Below are positions 23,960 to 32,073 of a stretch of DNA of 47,143 bases, piece after piece. Both the position numbers and the translations under genes were made by a program. The stretch is from Shewanella abyssi (lineage in GTDB: Bacteria; Pseudomonadota; Gammaproteobacteria; Enterobacterales; Shewanellaceae): contig NZ_JAKIKR010000042.1 of NCBI RefSeq assembly GCF_023284025.1, positions 1-47,143 of the forward strand, written 5' to 3'. The notes under the pieces are model-generated. The model worked only from the letters and a program-made list of their open reading frames with translations. It had not been told where the DNA came from and ran no database searches. How positions within the stretch are numbered: position 1 is the first letter of the stretch; every line of letters starts with the position of its first letter.

Positions 23960-24820
23960 ATGGCCAACGCTAAAGAGATTAAAACCAAGATCGCGAGTGT
24001 TCAAAACACTCAGAAGATCACATCTGCTATGGAGATGGTTGCAGCCAGCAAAATGCGCAGAGCGCAGGAACGCATGGCAGCGAGTCGTCCATATGCAGAA
24101 AATATGCGTAAGGTGATCGGTCACGTGGCGCAAGGTTCTCTCGAGTATAAACACCCCTATTTAGAGGTGAGAGAGGCTAAGCGTGTTGGTTACATTGTAG
24201 TGTCAACCGACCGTGGTCTTTGTGGTGGTCTGAACGTTAACCTTTTCAAAAAGGTTGTCGCAGACGTGAAGAAGCAACGTGCAGCTGATGTAGAAGTCGA
24301 ATTCTGCCCAATCGGCGCTCGTAGCGTACAATTCTTCGCTAATTTTGGCGGCACAGTATCTGCCCATGCATCTGGTTTAGGTGACGCTCCGTCGTTATCT
24401 GACTTGATCGGAACAGTACGTGTGATGCTAGAAGCATACAACGAAGGCAAGCTGGATCGTTTATATGTAGTGTTTAACAAATTTGTTAATACTATGTCTC
24501 AAACACCAGTGATCGAGCAGCTGCTACCTTTGCCAAAGTCTAAAGAGGATGAGATTTCTCATCATTGGGACTACCTATACGAGCCAGATCCAAAAGAACT
24601 TTTGGATACTTTATTGGTGCGTTATGTGGAGTCGCAAGTTTACCAAGGTGTCGTCGAGAATATTGCGTCCGAACAAGCAGCCCGTATGGTTGCTATGAAG
24701 TCTGCAACCGACAACGCTGGTGATCTTATTAGTGACTTGCAGTTAGTTTATAACAAGGCTCGACAGGCTGCGATTACGCAAGAGCTGTCGGAAATTGTTG
24801 CAGGCGCTGCAGCCGTTTAG
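23960..24820 (+). CDS. atpG: F-type ATP synthase subunit gamma
   Basis: Gamma is the central rotating shaft. The 286 residues begin MANAKEIKTKIASVQNTQKI and end in the matching helix region VYNKARQAAITQELSEIVAGA. Together these helices form the coiled coil in the head. It sits between atpA and atpD. Confidence 0.98.
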   Translation: MANAKEIKTKIASVQNTQKITSAMEMVAASKMRRAQERMAASRPYAENMRKVIGHVAQGSLEYKHPYLEVREAKRVGYIVVSTDRGLCGGLNVNLFKKVVADVKKQRAADVEVEFCPIGARSVQFFANFGGTVSAHASGLGDAPSLSDLIGTVRVMLEAYNEGKLDRLYVVFNKFVNTMSQTPVIEQLLPLPKSKEDEISHHWDYLYEPDPKELLDTLLVRYVESQVYQGVVENIASEQAARMVAMKSATDNAGDLISDLQLVYNKARQAAITQELSEIVAGAAAV

Positions 24821-24855
24821 GCTAGGTAACGAATACAAGTTTTAGAGGATTTATA

Positions 24856-26232
24856 ATGAGCACAGGTACTGTTGTCCAAGTCATTGGCGCGGTTGTGGAC
24901 GTTGAGTTTCCACATGATGCCGTACCTCAGATATATGACGCTCTAAAGATCGAAAGTGAAGGCTTGGTGCTGGAAGTTCAGCAGCAACTAGGTGGTGGTG
25001 TAGTTCGTACCATCGCTATGGGTTCTTCAGATGGTCTGCGTCGTGGTCTTGAGGTTGTAAACTCTGGTTCACCAATTTCTGTTCCGGTAGGGGAAAAAAC
25101 CCTTGGCCGTATCATGAATGTATTAGGTCAACCTATTGATGAATGTGGTGAAATCGGTGAAGAAGATCGCTATGTGATCCACCGTGAAGCTCCTTCATAC
25201 GAAGATCAATCAAACTCTACTGAGCTTTTAGAGACTGGTATCAAGGTTATTGACCTTGTTTGTCCGTTCGCTAAAGGTGGTAAAGTAGGTCTGTTTGGTG
25301 GTGCTGGTGTTGGTAAGACCGTCAACATGATGGAACTTATTAACAACATCGCTAAAGCACACTCAGGTTTATCTGTATTTGCTGGTGTAGGTGAGCGTAC
25401 TCGTGAGGGTAACGATTTCTACTACGAGATGAAAGATTCTGGTGTTCTCGACAAAGTGGCCATGGTTTATGGTCAGATGAACGAGCCTCCAGGTAACCGT
25501 CTACGTGTGGCACTTACCGGTCTTACTATGGCTGAGAGATTCCGTGACGAAGGAAAAGATGTTCTTTTCTTCGTTGATAACATCTATCGTTACACCTTAG
25601 CAGGTACTGAAGTATCTGCACTGCTAGGCCGTATGCCATCAGCAGTAGGTTACCAGCCAACATTGGCTGAAGAGATGGGTGTACTTCAGGAGCGTATTAC
25701 ATCGACTAAGACAGGGTCTATTACCTCTGTTCAAGCCGTTTACGTACCTGCGGATGATTTAACGGATCCGTCACCAGCAACAACCTTCGCTCACTTAGAT
25801 GCGACTGTTGTATTGTCACGTAACATTGCTTCTATGGGTATTTACCCAGCGGTTGACCCATTGGACTCGACTTCACGTCAGTTAGATCCATTGGTTGTTG
25901 GTCAAGAGCATTACGATGTTGCTAACGGTGTTCAAACCGTACTTCAGCGTTATAAAGAGCTGAAAGATATTATTGCGATCCTAGGTATGGATGAATTATC
26001 TGATGAAGATAAGACAACTGTATTCCGTGCTCGTAAGATTGAAAAATATCTTTCACAGCCTTTCTTCGTAGCTGAAGTATTCACCGGTTCTCCAGGTAAG
26101 TACGTTCCTCTTAAAGAAACTATTCGTGGCTTTAAGGGTATTCTAGGCGGTGAGTTCGATCACCTTCCAGAGCAAGCGTTCTACATGGTTGGTTCAATCG
26201 ACGAAGCCGTTGAGAAAGCTAACAAAAAATAA
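24856..26232 (+). CDS. atpD: F-type ATP synthase subunit beta
   Basis: Beta is the catalytic subunit. The 458 residues contain the P-loop GGAGVGKTV, the catalytic GERTREGNDFY, the Walker B strand VLFFVDNIYRY, and the family signature PAVDPLDSTS. The DELSDEDK lever sequence is also present. GAGG precedes the ATG. Confidence 0.98.
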   Translation: MSTGTVVQVIGAVVDVEFPHDAVPQIYDALKIESEGLVLEVQQQLGGGVVRTIAMGSSDGLRRGLEVVNSGSPISVPVGEKTLGRIMNVLGQPIDECGEIGEEDRYVIHREAPSYEDQSNSTELLETGIKVIDLVCPFAKGGKVGLFGGAGVGKTVNMMELINNIAKAHSGLSVFAGVGERTREGNDFYYEMKDSGVLDKVAMVYGQMNEPPGNRLRVALTGLTMAERFRDEGKDVLFFVDNIYRYTLAGTEVSALLGRMPSAVGYQPTLAEEMGVLQERITSTKTGSITSVQAVYVPADDLTDPSPATTFAHLDATVVLSRNIASMGIYPAVDPLDSTSRQLDPLVVGQEHYDVANGVQTVLQRYKELKDIIAILGMDELSDEDKTTVFRARKIEKYLSQPFFVAEVFTGSPGKYVPLKETIRGFKGILGGEFDHLPEQAFYMVGSIDEAVEKANKK

Positions 26233-26291
26233 CTCAGGATTCTGCACTGATGTGAAAGTGTCAGTGTAGAGTGCTAGTTTAAGGAGAACGG

Positions 26292-26720
26292 ATGGCAGCC
26301 ATGACAGTACAGCTTGATATTGTAAGTGCAGAAAGTAGCATCTTTTCTGGTCTTGTAGCACACCTACAAGTAACCGGTTCAGAAGGTGACTTAGGCGTTA
26401 TGCCTGGTCACGCGCCTCTGCTTACACATATCAAGCCTGGCATGGCGCGCATCGTCAAGCAAGATGGAAAAGAAGAAGTGTTTTATCTTTCAGGTGGTAT
26501 CCTGGAAGTTCAACCTTTTTCAGTTTCAGTATTGGCTGACGTCGTACTGCGTGCCGATGATATTGACGAAAAAGCCGCTGTAGAAGCGAAGCGTCGTGCA
26601 GAAACCGCTATGGCGGATGCTGGCGCCGACTTCAACTATGCAGCCGCTGCGGTTGAGCTAGCTCAAGCAATTGCTCAGCTTCGCGTTGTCGAGACCATCA
26701 AGAAGAACATTACCAGATAG
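26292..26720 (+). CDS. atpC: F-type ATP synthase subunit epsilon
   Basis: Epsilon is the inhibitory subunit at the base of the rotor. The 142 residues include GSEGDLGVMPGHAPLLT and a carboxyl two-helix region. AAGGAG at 26281-26286 favours the first ATG (26292). A second in-frame ATG at 26301 would give MTVQLDIVSAE. It ends the operon before a strong terminator. Confidence 0.97.
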   Translation: MAAMTVQLDIVSAESSIFSGLVAHLQVTGSEGDLGVMPGHAPLLTHIKPGMARIVKQDGKEEVFYLSGGILEVQPFSVSVLADVVLRADDIDEKAAVEAKRRAETAMADAGADFNYAAAAVELAQAIAQLRVVETIKKNITR

Positions 26721-26734
26721 GTTATTGTTTGATG

Positions 26735-26770
26735 AAAAAAGGCGCTCTCCGCAAGGTGGGCGCCTTTTTT
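26735..26770 (+). terminator. Terminator of the atp operon
   Basis: AAAAAAGGCGC (26735-26745) pairs with GCGCCTTTTTT (26760-26770). A and T runs on both sides make it potentially bidirectional. Confidence 0.92.
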
Positions 26771-27224
26771 ATGTCTGAAGAAAGGTAAAAGCTAAGACGG
26801 AAAGGCAGGGACTAGATTCTAGGAAAAGCTAAGAAAGGTCCGAGGAAGAGAAAGGAACGGCTTCGCCTACGGGTAACGGAACGTTCGCAAGCTCACTTTC
26901 TTGTAGGTCGGGCTTTAGCCCGTCAATTAAGGGGGAGAGCTAAGATCGAGGAAAAGCTAAGAAAGATCCTAGGGAAGAGAAAGGAACGGCTTCGCCTACG
27001 AGTAACGGAACGTTCGCAAGCTCACTTTCTTGTAGGTCGGGCTTTAGCCCGTCAATTAAGGGAGCTGTTAGCTTGATGCTAGCACCTAGCACCCTCTTAC
27101 TGGCAGATAAAACCGTGATCCTTTCATCGTTGTTAGATTTAGGCAGTGTCGCTTTTAGCGCCCATTTAGCTTAAAATATGCGTTCAAAAATTTTATAAAC
27201 AAGCATCAGCTCAAGGATTTAGAC
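26771..27224. other. Repeat-bearing gap between atpC and glmU
   Basis: Apart from the tandem repeats, a short GCTAGC-rich stretch (27070-27092) and the AT-rich glmU leader are seen. No gene is evident. The glmU promoter probably lies within the last 100 bases (TAAAAT at 27173-27178 is a candidate -10). Confidence 0.5.
26821..27061. repeat. Tandem pair of about 112-bp repeats
   Basis: Copies lie at 26821-26932 and 26949-27061 and differ at only a few bases plus one single-base indel. Each contains AGGAAAAGCTAAGAAAG, GGAACGGCTTCGCCTAC, CGGAACGTTCGCAAGC and the hairpin-forming GTCGGGCTTTAGCCCGTC. The elements look like REP-type non-coding repeats found in marine gammaproteobacteria. No frame runs through them. 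Confidence 0.9.
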
Positions 27225-28610
27225 ATGGCACTGAACGTAGTGATTTTGGCCGCAGGTAAGGGAACCCGCATGCGCTCAGATCTCCCCAAAGTTTTGCACC
27301 CAATCGCCCATAAAACCATGGTTCAGCACGTTATCGATACTGCGCAGCAAGTGGGCAGCGATGCCATTCAACTTGTTTATGGTTATGGTGCCGACAAGCT
27401 GCAAGCTAAGCTTGGTGAACAACAACTTAATTGGGTACTACAAGCAGAGCAGTTAGGAACTGGGCATGCCGTTGCACAGGCTAATGAGCATATTAACGAC
27501 GATGACACGGTACTTATTCTCTACGGTGACGTACCCCTTATTCAAGCTTCTACACTAGAGTCATTGTTGACTGCCCATGAAAAAGGCGGCTTGGCTATTC
27601 TTACGGTAAACCTACCTAACCCAATGGGTTATGGCCGTATAGTACGTACTCCTAGCGAAGGTCAAGAGCTGGGCAATGTTGTTGGTATCGTTGAGCAAAA
27701 AGATGCCAATGCTGAGCAGTTAGCTATCACTGAAGTGAATACTGGCATTATGGCGGCTCCAGGCAAACAACTTAAATCTTGGTTAGGTCAGTTGTCATCA
27801 GACAATGCCCAAGGTGAATACTATCTAACTGACATAGTGGCTATGGCACATAAAGAGGGCGTAGCGATTACCACGGCACAGCCTGAGTCTGCTGTTGAAG
27901 TTGAAGGCGCTAACAACCGTGTGCAACTGGCGCAATTAGAGCGTGCTTACCAAGTGCGTGCTGCTGAAAAACTGATGCTTGCAGGTGCTAACCTGCGTGA
28001 CCCTGCCCGCATTGATATCCGTGGTGATGTGACCGTTGGTATGGATGTAATGATCGATATTAATGTCATTATCGAAGGTAAAGTGACTATTGGCAATAAC
28101 GTCACTATTGGCGCCGGGGCTATTCTTATCGATTGTGAGATTAGTGACAACGCTGTTATTAAACCTTATTCGATTATTGATAATGCCAAAGTTGGTGTTG
28201 CTGCCAGCGCAGGTCCTTTTGCGCGACTGCGCCCGGGTGCAGAGCTTAAAGAAGATGCACACGTCGGTAACTTCGTTGAGATTAAAAAAGCGGTATTAGG
28301 CAAAGGTTCTAAAGCCGGCCACTTGGCCTACATTGGTGACGCACAGATAGGCAGTGGCGTAAATATTGGCGCTGGTACGATTACGTGTAATTATGATGGC
28401 GCAAATAAGTTTTTAACGGTTATCGAAGACAACGTATTTGTTGGCAGTGATACGCAGCTGATTGCACCCGTTACCATTGGCAAAGGCGCTACGTTAGGAG
28501 CTGGTTCAACCATCACCAAAGATGTAGCAGCTGACGAACTTGTTATTACTCGTGTTAAGCAGCGTCACATATCAGGGTGGGCAAGACCGGTAAAACAGCC
28601 GAAGAAGTAA
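27225..28610 (+). CDS. glmU: Bifunctional UDP-GlcNAc pyrophosphorylase / glucosamine-1-phosphate acetyltransferase
   Basis: GlmU acetylates glucosamine-1-phosphate and joins it to UTP to make UDP-GlcNAc for peptidoglycan and LPS. The 461 residues hold an amino-terminal nucleotidyltransferase with LAAGKGTRMRSDLPKVLHP (GKGTRM at 11-16). A left-handed beta-helix of hexapeptide repeats begins near residue 250 and includes GAGTITCNYDGANK. Unlike E. coli, glmS does not follow directly: a TonB receptor and a regulator lie between. Confidence 0.97.
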   Translation: MALNVVILAAGKGTRMRSDLPKVLHPIAHKTMVQHVIDTAQQVGSDAIQLVYGYGADKLQAKLGEQQLNWVLQAEQLGTGHAVAQANEHINDDDTVLILYGDVPLIQASTLESLLTAHEKGGLAILTVNLPNPMGYGRIVRTPSEGQELGNVVGIVEQKDANAEQLAITEVNTGIMAAPGKQLKSWLGQLSSDNAQGEYYLTDIVAMAHKEGVAITTAQPESAVEVEGANNRVQLAQLERAYQVRAAEKLMLAGANLRDPARIDIRGDVTVGMDVMIDINVIIEGKVTIGNNVTIGAGAILIDCEISDNAVIKPYSIIDNAKVGVAASAGPFARLRPGAELKEDAHVGNFVEIKKAVLGKGSKAGHLAYIGDAQIGSGVNIGAGTITCNYDGANKFLTVIEDNVFVGSDTQLIAPVTIGKGATLGAGSTITKDVAADELVITRVKQRHISGWARPVKQPKK

Positions 28611-28626
28611 CTCAATAGCGGCAGCT

Positions 28627-28655
28627 AAAAAAGCGACCATGTGGTCGCTTTTTGC
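28627..28655 (+). terminator. Terminator after glmU
   Basis: AAAAAAGCGACC (28627-28638) pairs with GGTCGCTTTTT (28643-28653) around a 4-base loop. Confidence 0.9.
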
Positions 28656-28841
28656 TTATAAACACCCTCAAAAAACCTCCTTTCTTGGCGGTTATATTCA
28701 GAATGTCCTGCTGTTTTTTACCGGTTAACCTCGTTACATATGGATTCAGTTGTTATTACGTCAACCCCTTGATGTTGCTGTTTAGATCTCAGTTTGAAGG
28801 GGGTCACTTACCTGTGTAAAGGCGTGTAAAGAAACTTAAAT

Positions 28842-28860
28842 AAAAACAATTCTCATTTAT
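28842..28860 (+). promoter_or_regulatory. Possible Fur box before the TonB receptor
   Basis: The 19 bases include AATTCTCATT and match the classical Fur consensus at about 10 of 19 positions. This is a weak match, but it lies 45-65 bases before a siderophore-type receptor where a Fur box is expected. Confidence 0.4.
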
Positions 28861-28905
28861 ATTACTGCCAATTATTGCATTTCGGTTTCATTTTTGGGGT
28901 TGGCT

Positions 28906-31071
28906 ATGTCTTTTCAGGCGTCTTTTAAGTTTTCTCGTATTGGTCTTGTTGTCGTTGCTGCCTTAGCGCCATCAACCGCTTTTGCTGAAGATGTTGCAGC
29001 AGAATCTAACGCTGTCGTTAACCGTAATATCGAGCGTATTAGCGTAACTGGACGTAGCTTTAATGACTACAAGGTTGGCTCATCTTCAGGCGCAATGCGT
29101 GGTGATATTGATATTCTAGACACGCCGCAATCTGTAGCTGTCATTCCTGACTTTGTCATCGATGAGCAGTTGGCAACGAACCTTGCAGAAGTGTTGGTAA
29201 ATGACTCTAGTGTCACCGGTGGTAGTGAGAAGTGGAACCGTCAAGTCTTTAGCATTCGTGGTTTTGAACTGTCATCAGGTTCGGGTTATTTGATTAATGG
29301 CCAACAGCAGTGGTCTCACTATGTACAACCCATTGAGACTCTACAGCAAGTTGAAGTGCTGAAAGGCCCTTCAAGCATGCTTTATGGTCAATCAGGCCCT
29401 GGTGGACTGATTAACATGGTGACCAAGAAACCAACAGCTGAAACGATGTTAGATATTGGATTTGATACCGATGAGCACGGCTCAACTCGCTTTCAATTAG
29501 ATGCCGGTGGTAGCCTAAATGAATCAGAGACTATCCGTTACCGTACTGTACTCGTTAAGCAAGATACTCAGTACTGGCGTACTTATTCTGCAGAGGACGG
29601 GCAAGATGGTTCAAACCAAGAGCGTGACCGTTGGTTGGGCTATCTAAACCTTGAGTTTGATATCACAGACGACTTGTTACTTTCTCTTAAATACGATTAT
29701 ACCCAAGATAAAACGGGTATTGATCGTGGTGGTTGGTTAGACAGTAGCGGTGACTTGATTGGTGGTAGCGATATTATTTGGGATCAGCCTTGGGCGTTTA
29801 CCGATAATACTATCTCTAATATGGGGGCAGATTTAACTTACCACCTATCTGATGAGTGGCAAGTGAAGGCGGGTTATAACGACCAGCAGTTTAACCGCCA
29901 ACGTTTAGATTCATCTCCATCGCTGATCAGTGGCTCAGAAGATCCATTTAGCGATGGTTACTATGTTAGCCCATTCGATCGTTATGATGATTGGCAGCAT
30001 AAAACAGGTTATGTCGATTTCACTGGTAACTTATATACAGGTGATGTTGAACACCAGCTACTTATTGGTGCAAACATGCTTGATTACTACTATGGACAGT
30101 TAAAAGAATCTGGTACAAAGAATCAATTAGTCATGCCTGGCCAACCGTTACCTAAGCCTGATCTTGATTACAACCGTGATGAAACCTTATACGAGAGCAG
30201 CTATAAGCATTATGGCTTCTATGTCCAAGATCTCGTGACGATTACTGACGAGTGGCAAGTACTTGCAGGCGTTCGTTACGATGAACAGAAGAAAGATGGC
30301 GACGGTGGCAACAGTTACGCCGTTTCACCTAAGTTAGGTGTGATTTATTCACCTGCAGCAAACGGTAGCATCTACGTTAACTACTCTAAGAGCTTCACTC
30401 CACAAAGTATCGTTAATAATGATGAGGATGCTAGCAATGGTATGAACCTTGACCCTGAGTATGGTGAGCAATATGAGATTGGCACTAAGTGGGAGTTGTT
30501 TGATGGTAGCTTGCTACTAACAGGCGCAATATTTGATATCACGGTATCAAACGTTACTGTTCAGCAAGAGTTAGCAACGCCAGATGCTGATGGCAATATC
30601 TATATGACCACTCAAGAAGGTGAGCAGCGTCATAAAGGTTTCGAAATGGGTGCTCAAGGCCAGGTTAGCGAGAACTGGTTTATGACTGGCTCAATGATGT
30701 ACTTAGACGCTCAGTATGAAACGGGCGCCAGTGACAAAGAGAATTTAGACGGCATGACACCCGTTGACGCACCTGAATGGTCGGCCAACGTGTGGACTCG
30801 TTACGAAATGACTGAAGACTTAGCACTTAACTTTGGTGCTATCTATGTCGGCGAACGTTTCGCTAATACGAGCAACACCATCTCTAAAGATGGTTATGTC
30901 CGCTTCGATATGGGCGCGGCATACACAATGGATGTAATGGGCAGCGATGTTAGCGTACGTGTTAACGTGAAAAACCTATTCGATGTTGATTATCTAGCAG
31001 GTGGTACTAACACTGACGTTACCGTTGGTGAAGGTCGTCACTTCAGCTTGGCGTTAGAAGCTAAGTTCTAA
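28906..31071 (+). CDS. TonB-dependent siderophore receptor
   Basis: This is an outer-membrane beta-barrel for ferric-siderophore uptake powered by TonB. I chose ATG at 28906, giving 721 residues with a signal peptide (MSFQASFKFSRIGLVVVAAL... cut after AFA). A TTG at 28894 is an alternative. The plug has DTPQSVAVIPDFVIDEQ, the siderophore-receptor form, then VEVLKGPSSMLYGQSGPGG. The barrel ends with an aromatic residue (LALEAKF). The ligand cannot be read from the sequence. It lies between glmU and a DeoR regulator and ends at its own terminator. Confidence 0.93.
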   Translation: MSFQASFKFSRIGLVVVAALAPSTAFAEDVAAESNAVVNRNIERISVTGRSFNDYKVGSSSGAMRGDIDILDTPQSVAVIPDFVIDEQLATNLAEVLVNDSSVTGGSEKWNRQVFSIRGFELSSGSGYLINGQQQWSHYVQPIETLQQVEVLKGPSSMLYGQSGPGGLINMVTKKPTAETMLDIGFDTDEHGSTRFQLDAGGSLNESETIRYRTVLVKQDTQYWRTYSAEDGQDGSNQERDRWLGYLNLEFDITDDLLLSLKYDYTQDKTGIDRGGWLDSSGDLIGGSDIIWDQPWAFTDNTISNMGADLTYHLSDEWQVKAGYNDQQFNRQRLDSSPSLISGSEDPFSDGYYVSPFDRYDDWQHKTGYVDFTGNLYTGDVEHQLLIGANMLDYYYGQLKESGTKNQLVMPGQPLPKPDLDYNRDETLYESSYKHYGFYVQDLVTITDEWQVLAGVRYDEQKKDGDGGNSYAVSPKLGVIYSPAANGSIYVNYSKSFTPQSIVNNDEDASNGMNLDPEYGEQYEIGTKWELFDGSLLLTGAIFDITVSNVTVQQELATPDADGNIYMTTQEGEQRHKGFEMGAQGQVSENWFMTGSMMYLDAQYETGASDKENLDGMTPVDAPEWSANVWTRYEMTEDLALNFGAIYVGERFANTSNTISKDGYVRFDMGAAYTMDVMGSDVSVRVNVKNLFDVDYLAGGTNTDVTVGEGRHFSLALEAKF

Positions 31072-31087
31072 ATAGATAAGTGGGAAT

Positions 31088-31118
31088 AGCCTCTATCGAA
31101 AGATAGGGGCTTTTTTTT
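31088..31118 (+). terminator. Terminator after the siderophore receptor
   Basis: AGCCTCTATC (31088-31097) pairs with GATAGGGGCT (31102-31111) around a GAAA tetraloop, followed by a run of eight T. Confidence 0.93.
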
Positions 31119-31167
31119 GACTAAAATTTGACTAATAACCGTTTTGTAAGTTTCAAAACTAGCTTTT

Positions 31168-31208
31168 AAGTTTCGTTTGGCTATAATCTACCTTTCGAAA
31201 CGAAACTT
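31168..31208. promoter_or_regulatory. Probable DeoR-family operator and promoter
   Basis: AAGTTTCGTTT (31168-31178) is exactly inverted as AAACGAAACTT (31198-31208). Between them lies a -10-like TATAAT (31182-31187), and TTTCGAAA lies at 31193-31200. TTTCG-containing repeats are typical operators of the DeoR/GlpR/AgaR family, so autoregulation of the next gene is likely. Confidence 0.7.
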
Positions 31209-31219
31209 AGATGTGATTT

Positions 31220-31990
31220 ATGAATAAACGTAACACTCAACAACGACGTCACAGCATTATTAGCCTGCTTAATGAGCAAGGCGAGGTGAGTGTTGAAGAG
31301 TTGTCCTTACGTTTCGAAACGTCTGAAGTGACCATTCGTAAAGATCTAGCCACGCTAGAAAAGAGTGGCCTCTTGCTGAGGCGATATGGTGGCGCTGTCG
31401 CGGTACCAGATGAAATGACTCGGCAGTTTAGCGCTAAAATAGCGCCTAACAAGCTTGCTATCGCCAAGGCGGCAGCGGAGCTTATTAACGATCACAACCG
31501 CATCATCATCGATAGTGGCAGTACAACATCAGGCATAGTTGCCCAACTTAATGCCAAGCGTGGCTTACTGGTGATGACTAACTCCTTGGCGCTGGCGAAT
31601 GCAATTCATGAGCTTGAGAGTGAGCCAACACTGTTGATGACTGGCGGTACCTGGGATCCACACTCAGAATCCTTTCAAGGACAAATAGCAGAGCAGGTTT
31701 TACGATCATACAATTTTGACCAACTGTTTATTGGTGCCGATGGTATCGATCTTGAGCGTGGCACGACTACCTTCAATGAGCTGACGGGACTGAGTAAGGT
31801 GATGGCCGAAGTATCGCGCGAAGTGGTGGTGATGCTTGAGTCAGAAAAGCTAGGTCGACGCATTCCAAATTTAGAACTGCCTTGGAGTAATATTAGTGTG
31901 CTTGTTTCTGATGACAAGTTACCGACCGAGGCGGTTGAGAGTATTTCAAAACATGGCGTGCGAGTCATTCTTGCGCCGTATACCGAATAA
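31220..31990 (+). CDS. DeoR-family transcriptional regulator
   Basis: The 256 residues have the DeoR layout. The amino-terminal winged helix (QQRRHSIISLLNEQGEVSVEE, then RFETSEVTIRKDLATLEKSG) is followed by the sugar-phosphate sensor with IDSGSTTSGIVAQL, LLMTGG and FIGADGID. Such regulators respond to phosphorylated sugars. It lies 83 bases before glmS with no terminator between, so it may control or be co-transcribed with it. An operator-like inverted repeat covers its promoter, and a 14-base palindrome ACGTTTCGAAACGT lies inside the gene at 31309-31322. Confidence 0.92.
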   Translation: MNKRNTQQRRHSIISLLNEQGEVSVEELSLRFETSEVTIRKDLATLEKSGLLLRRYGGAVAVPDEMTRQFSAKIAPNKLAIAKAAAELINDHNRIIIDSGSTTSGIVAQLNAKRGLLVMTNSLALANAIHELESEPTLLMTGGTWDPHSESFQGQIAEQVLRSYNFDQLFIGADGIDLERGTTTFNELTGLSKVMAEVSREVVVMLESEKLGRRIPNLELPWSNISVLVSDDKLPTEAVESISKHGVRVILAPYTE

Positions 31991-32073
31991 CTGAATAGTC
32001 GTTATTTAATAGCAATATCAACTTCATTTTTAATATCAAATTAACTCTTAGTTAGAGAGTCTAGGTAATCAAT

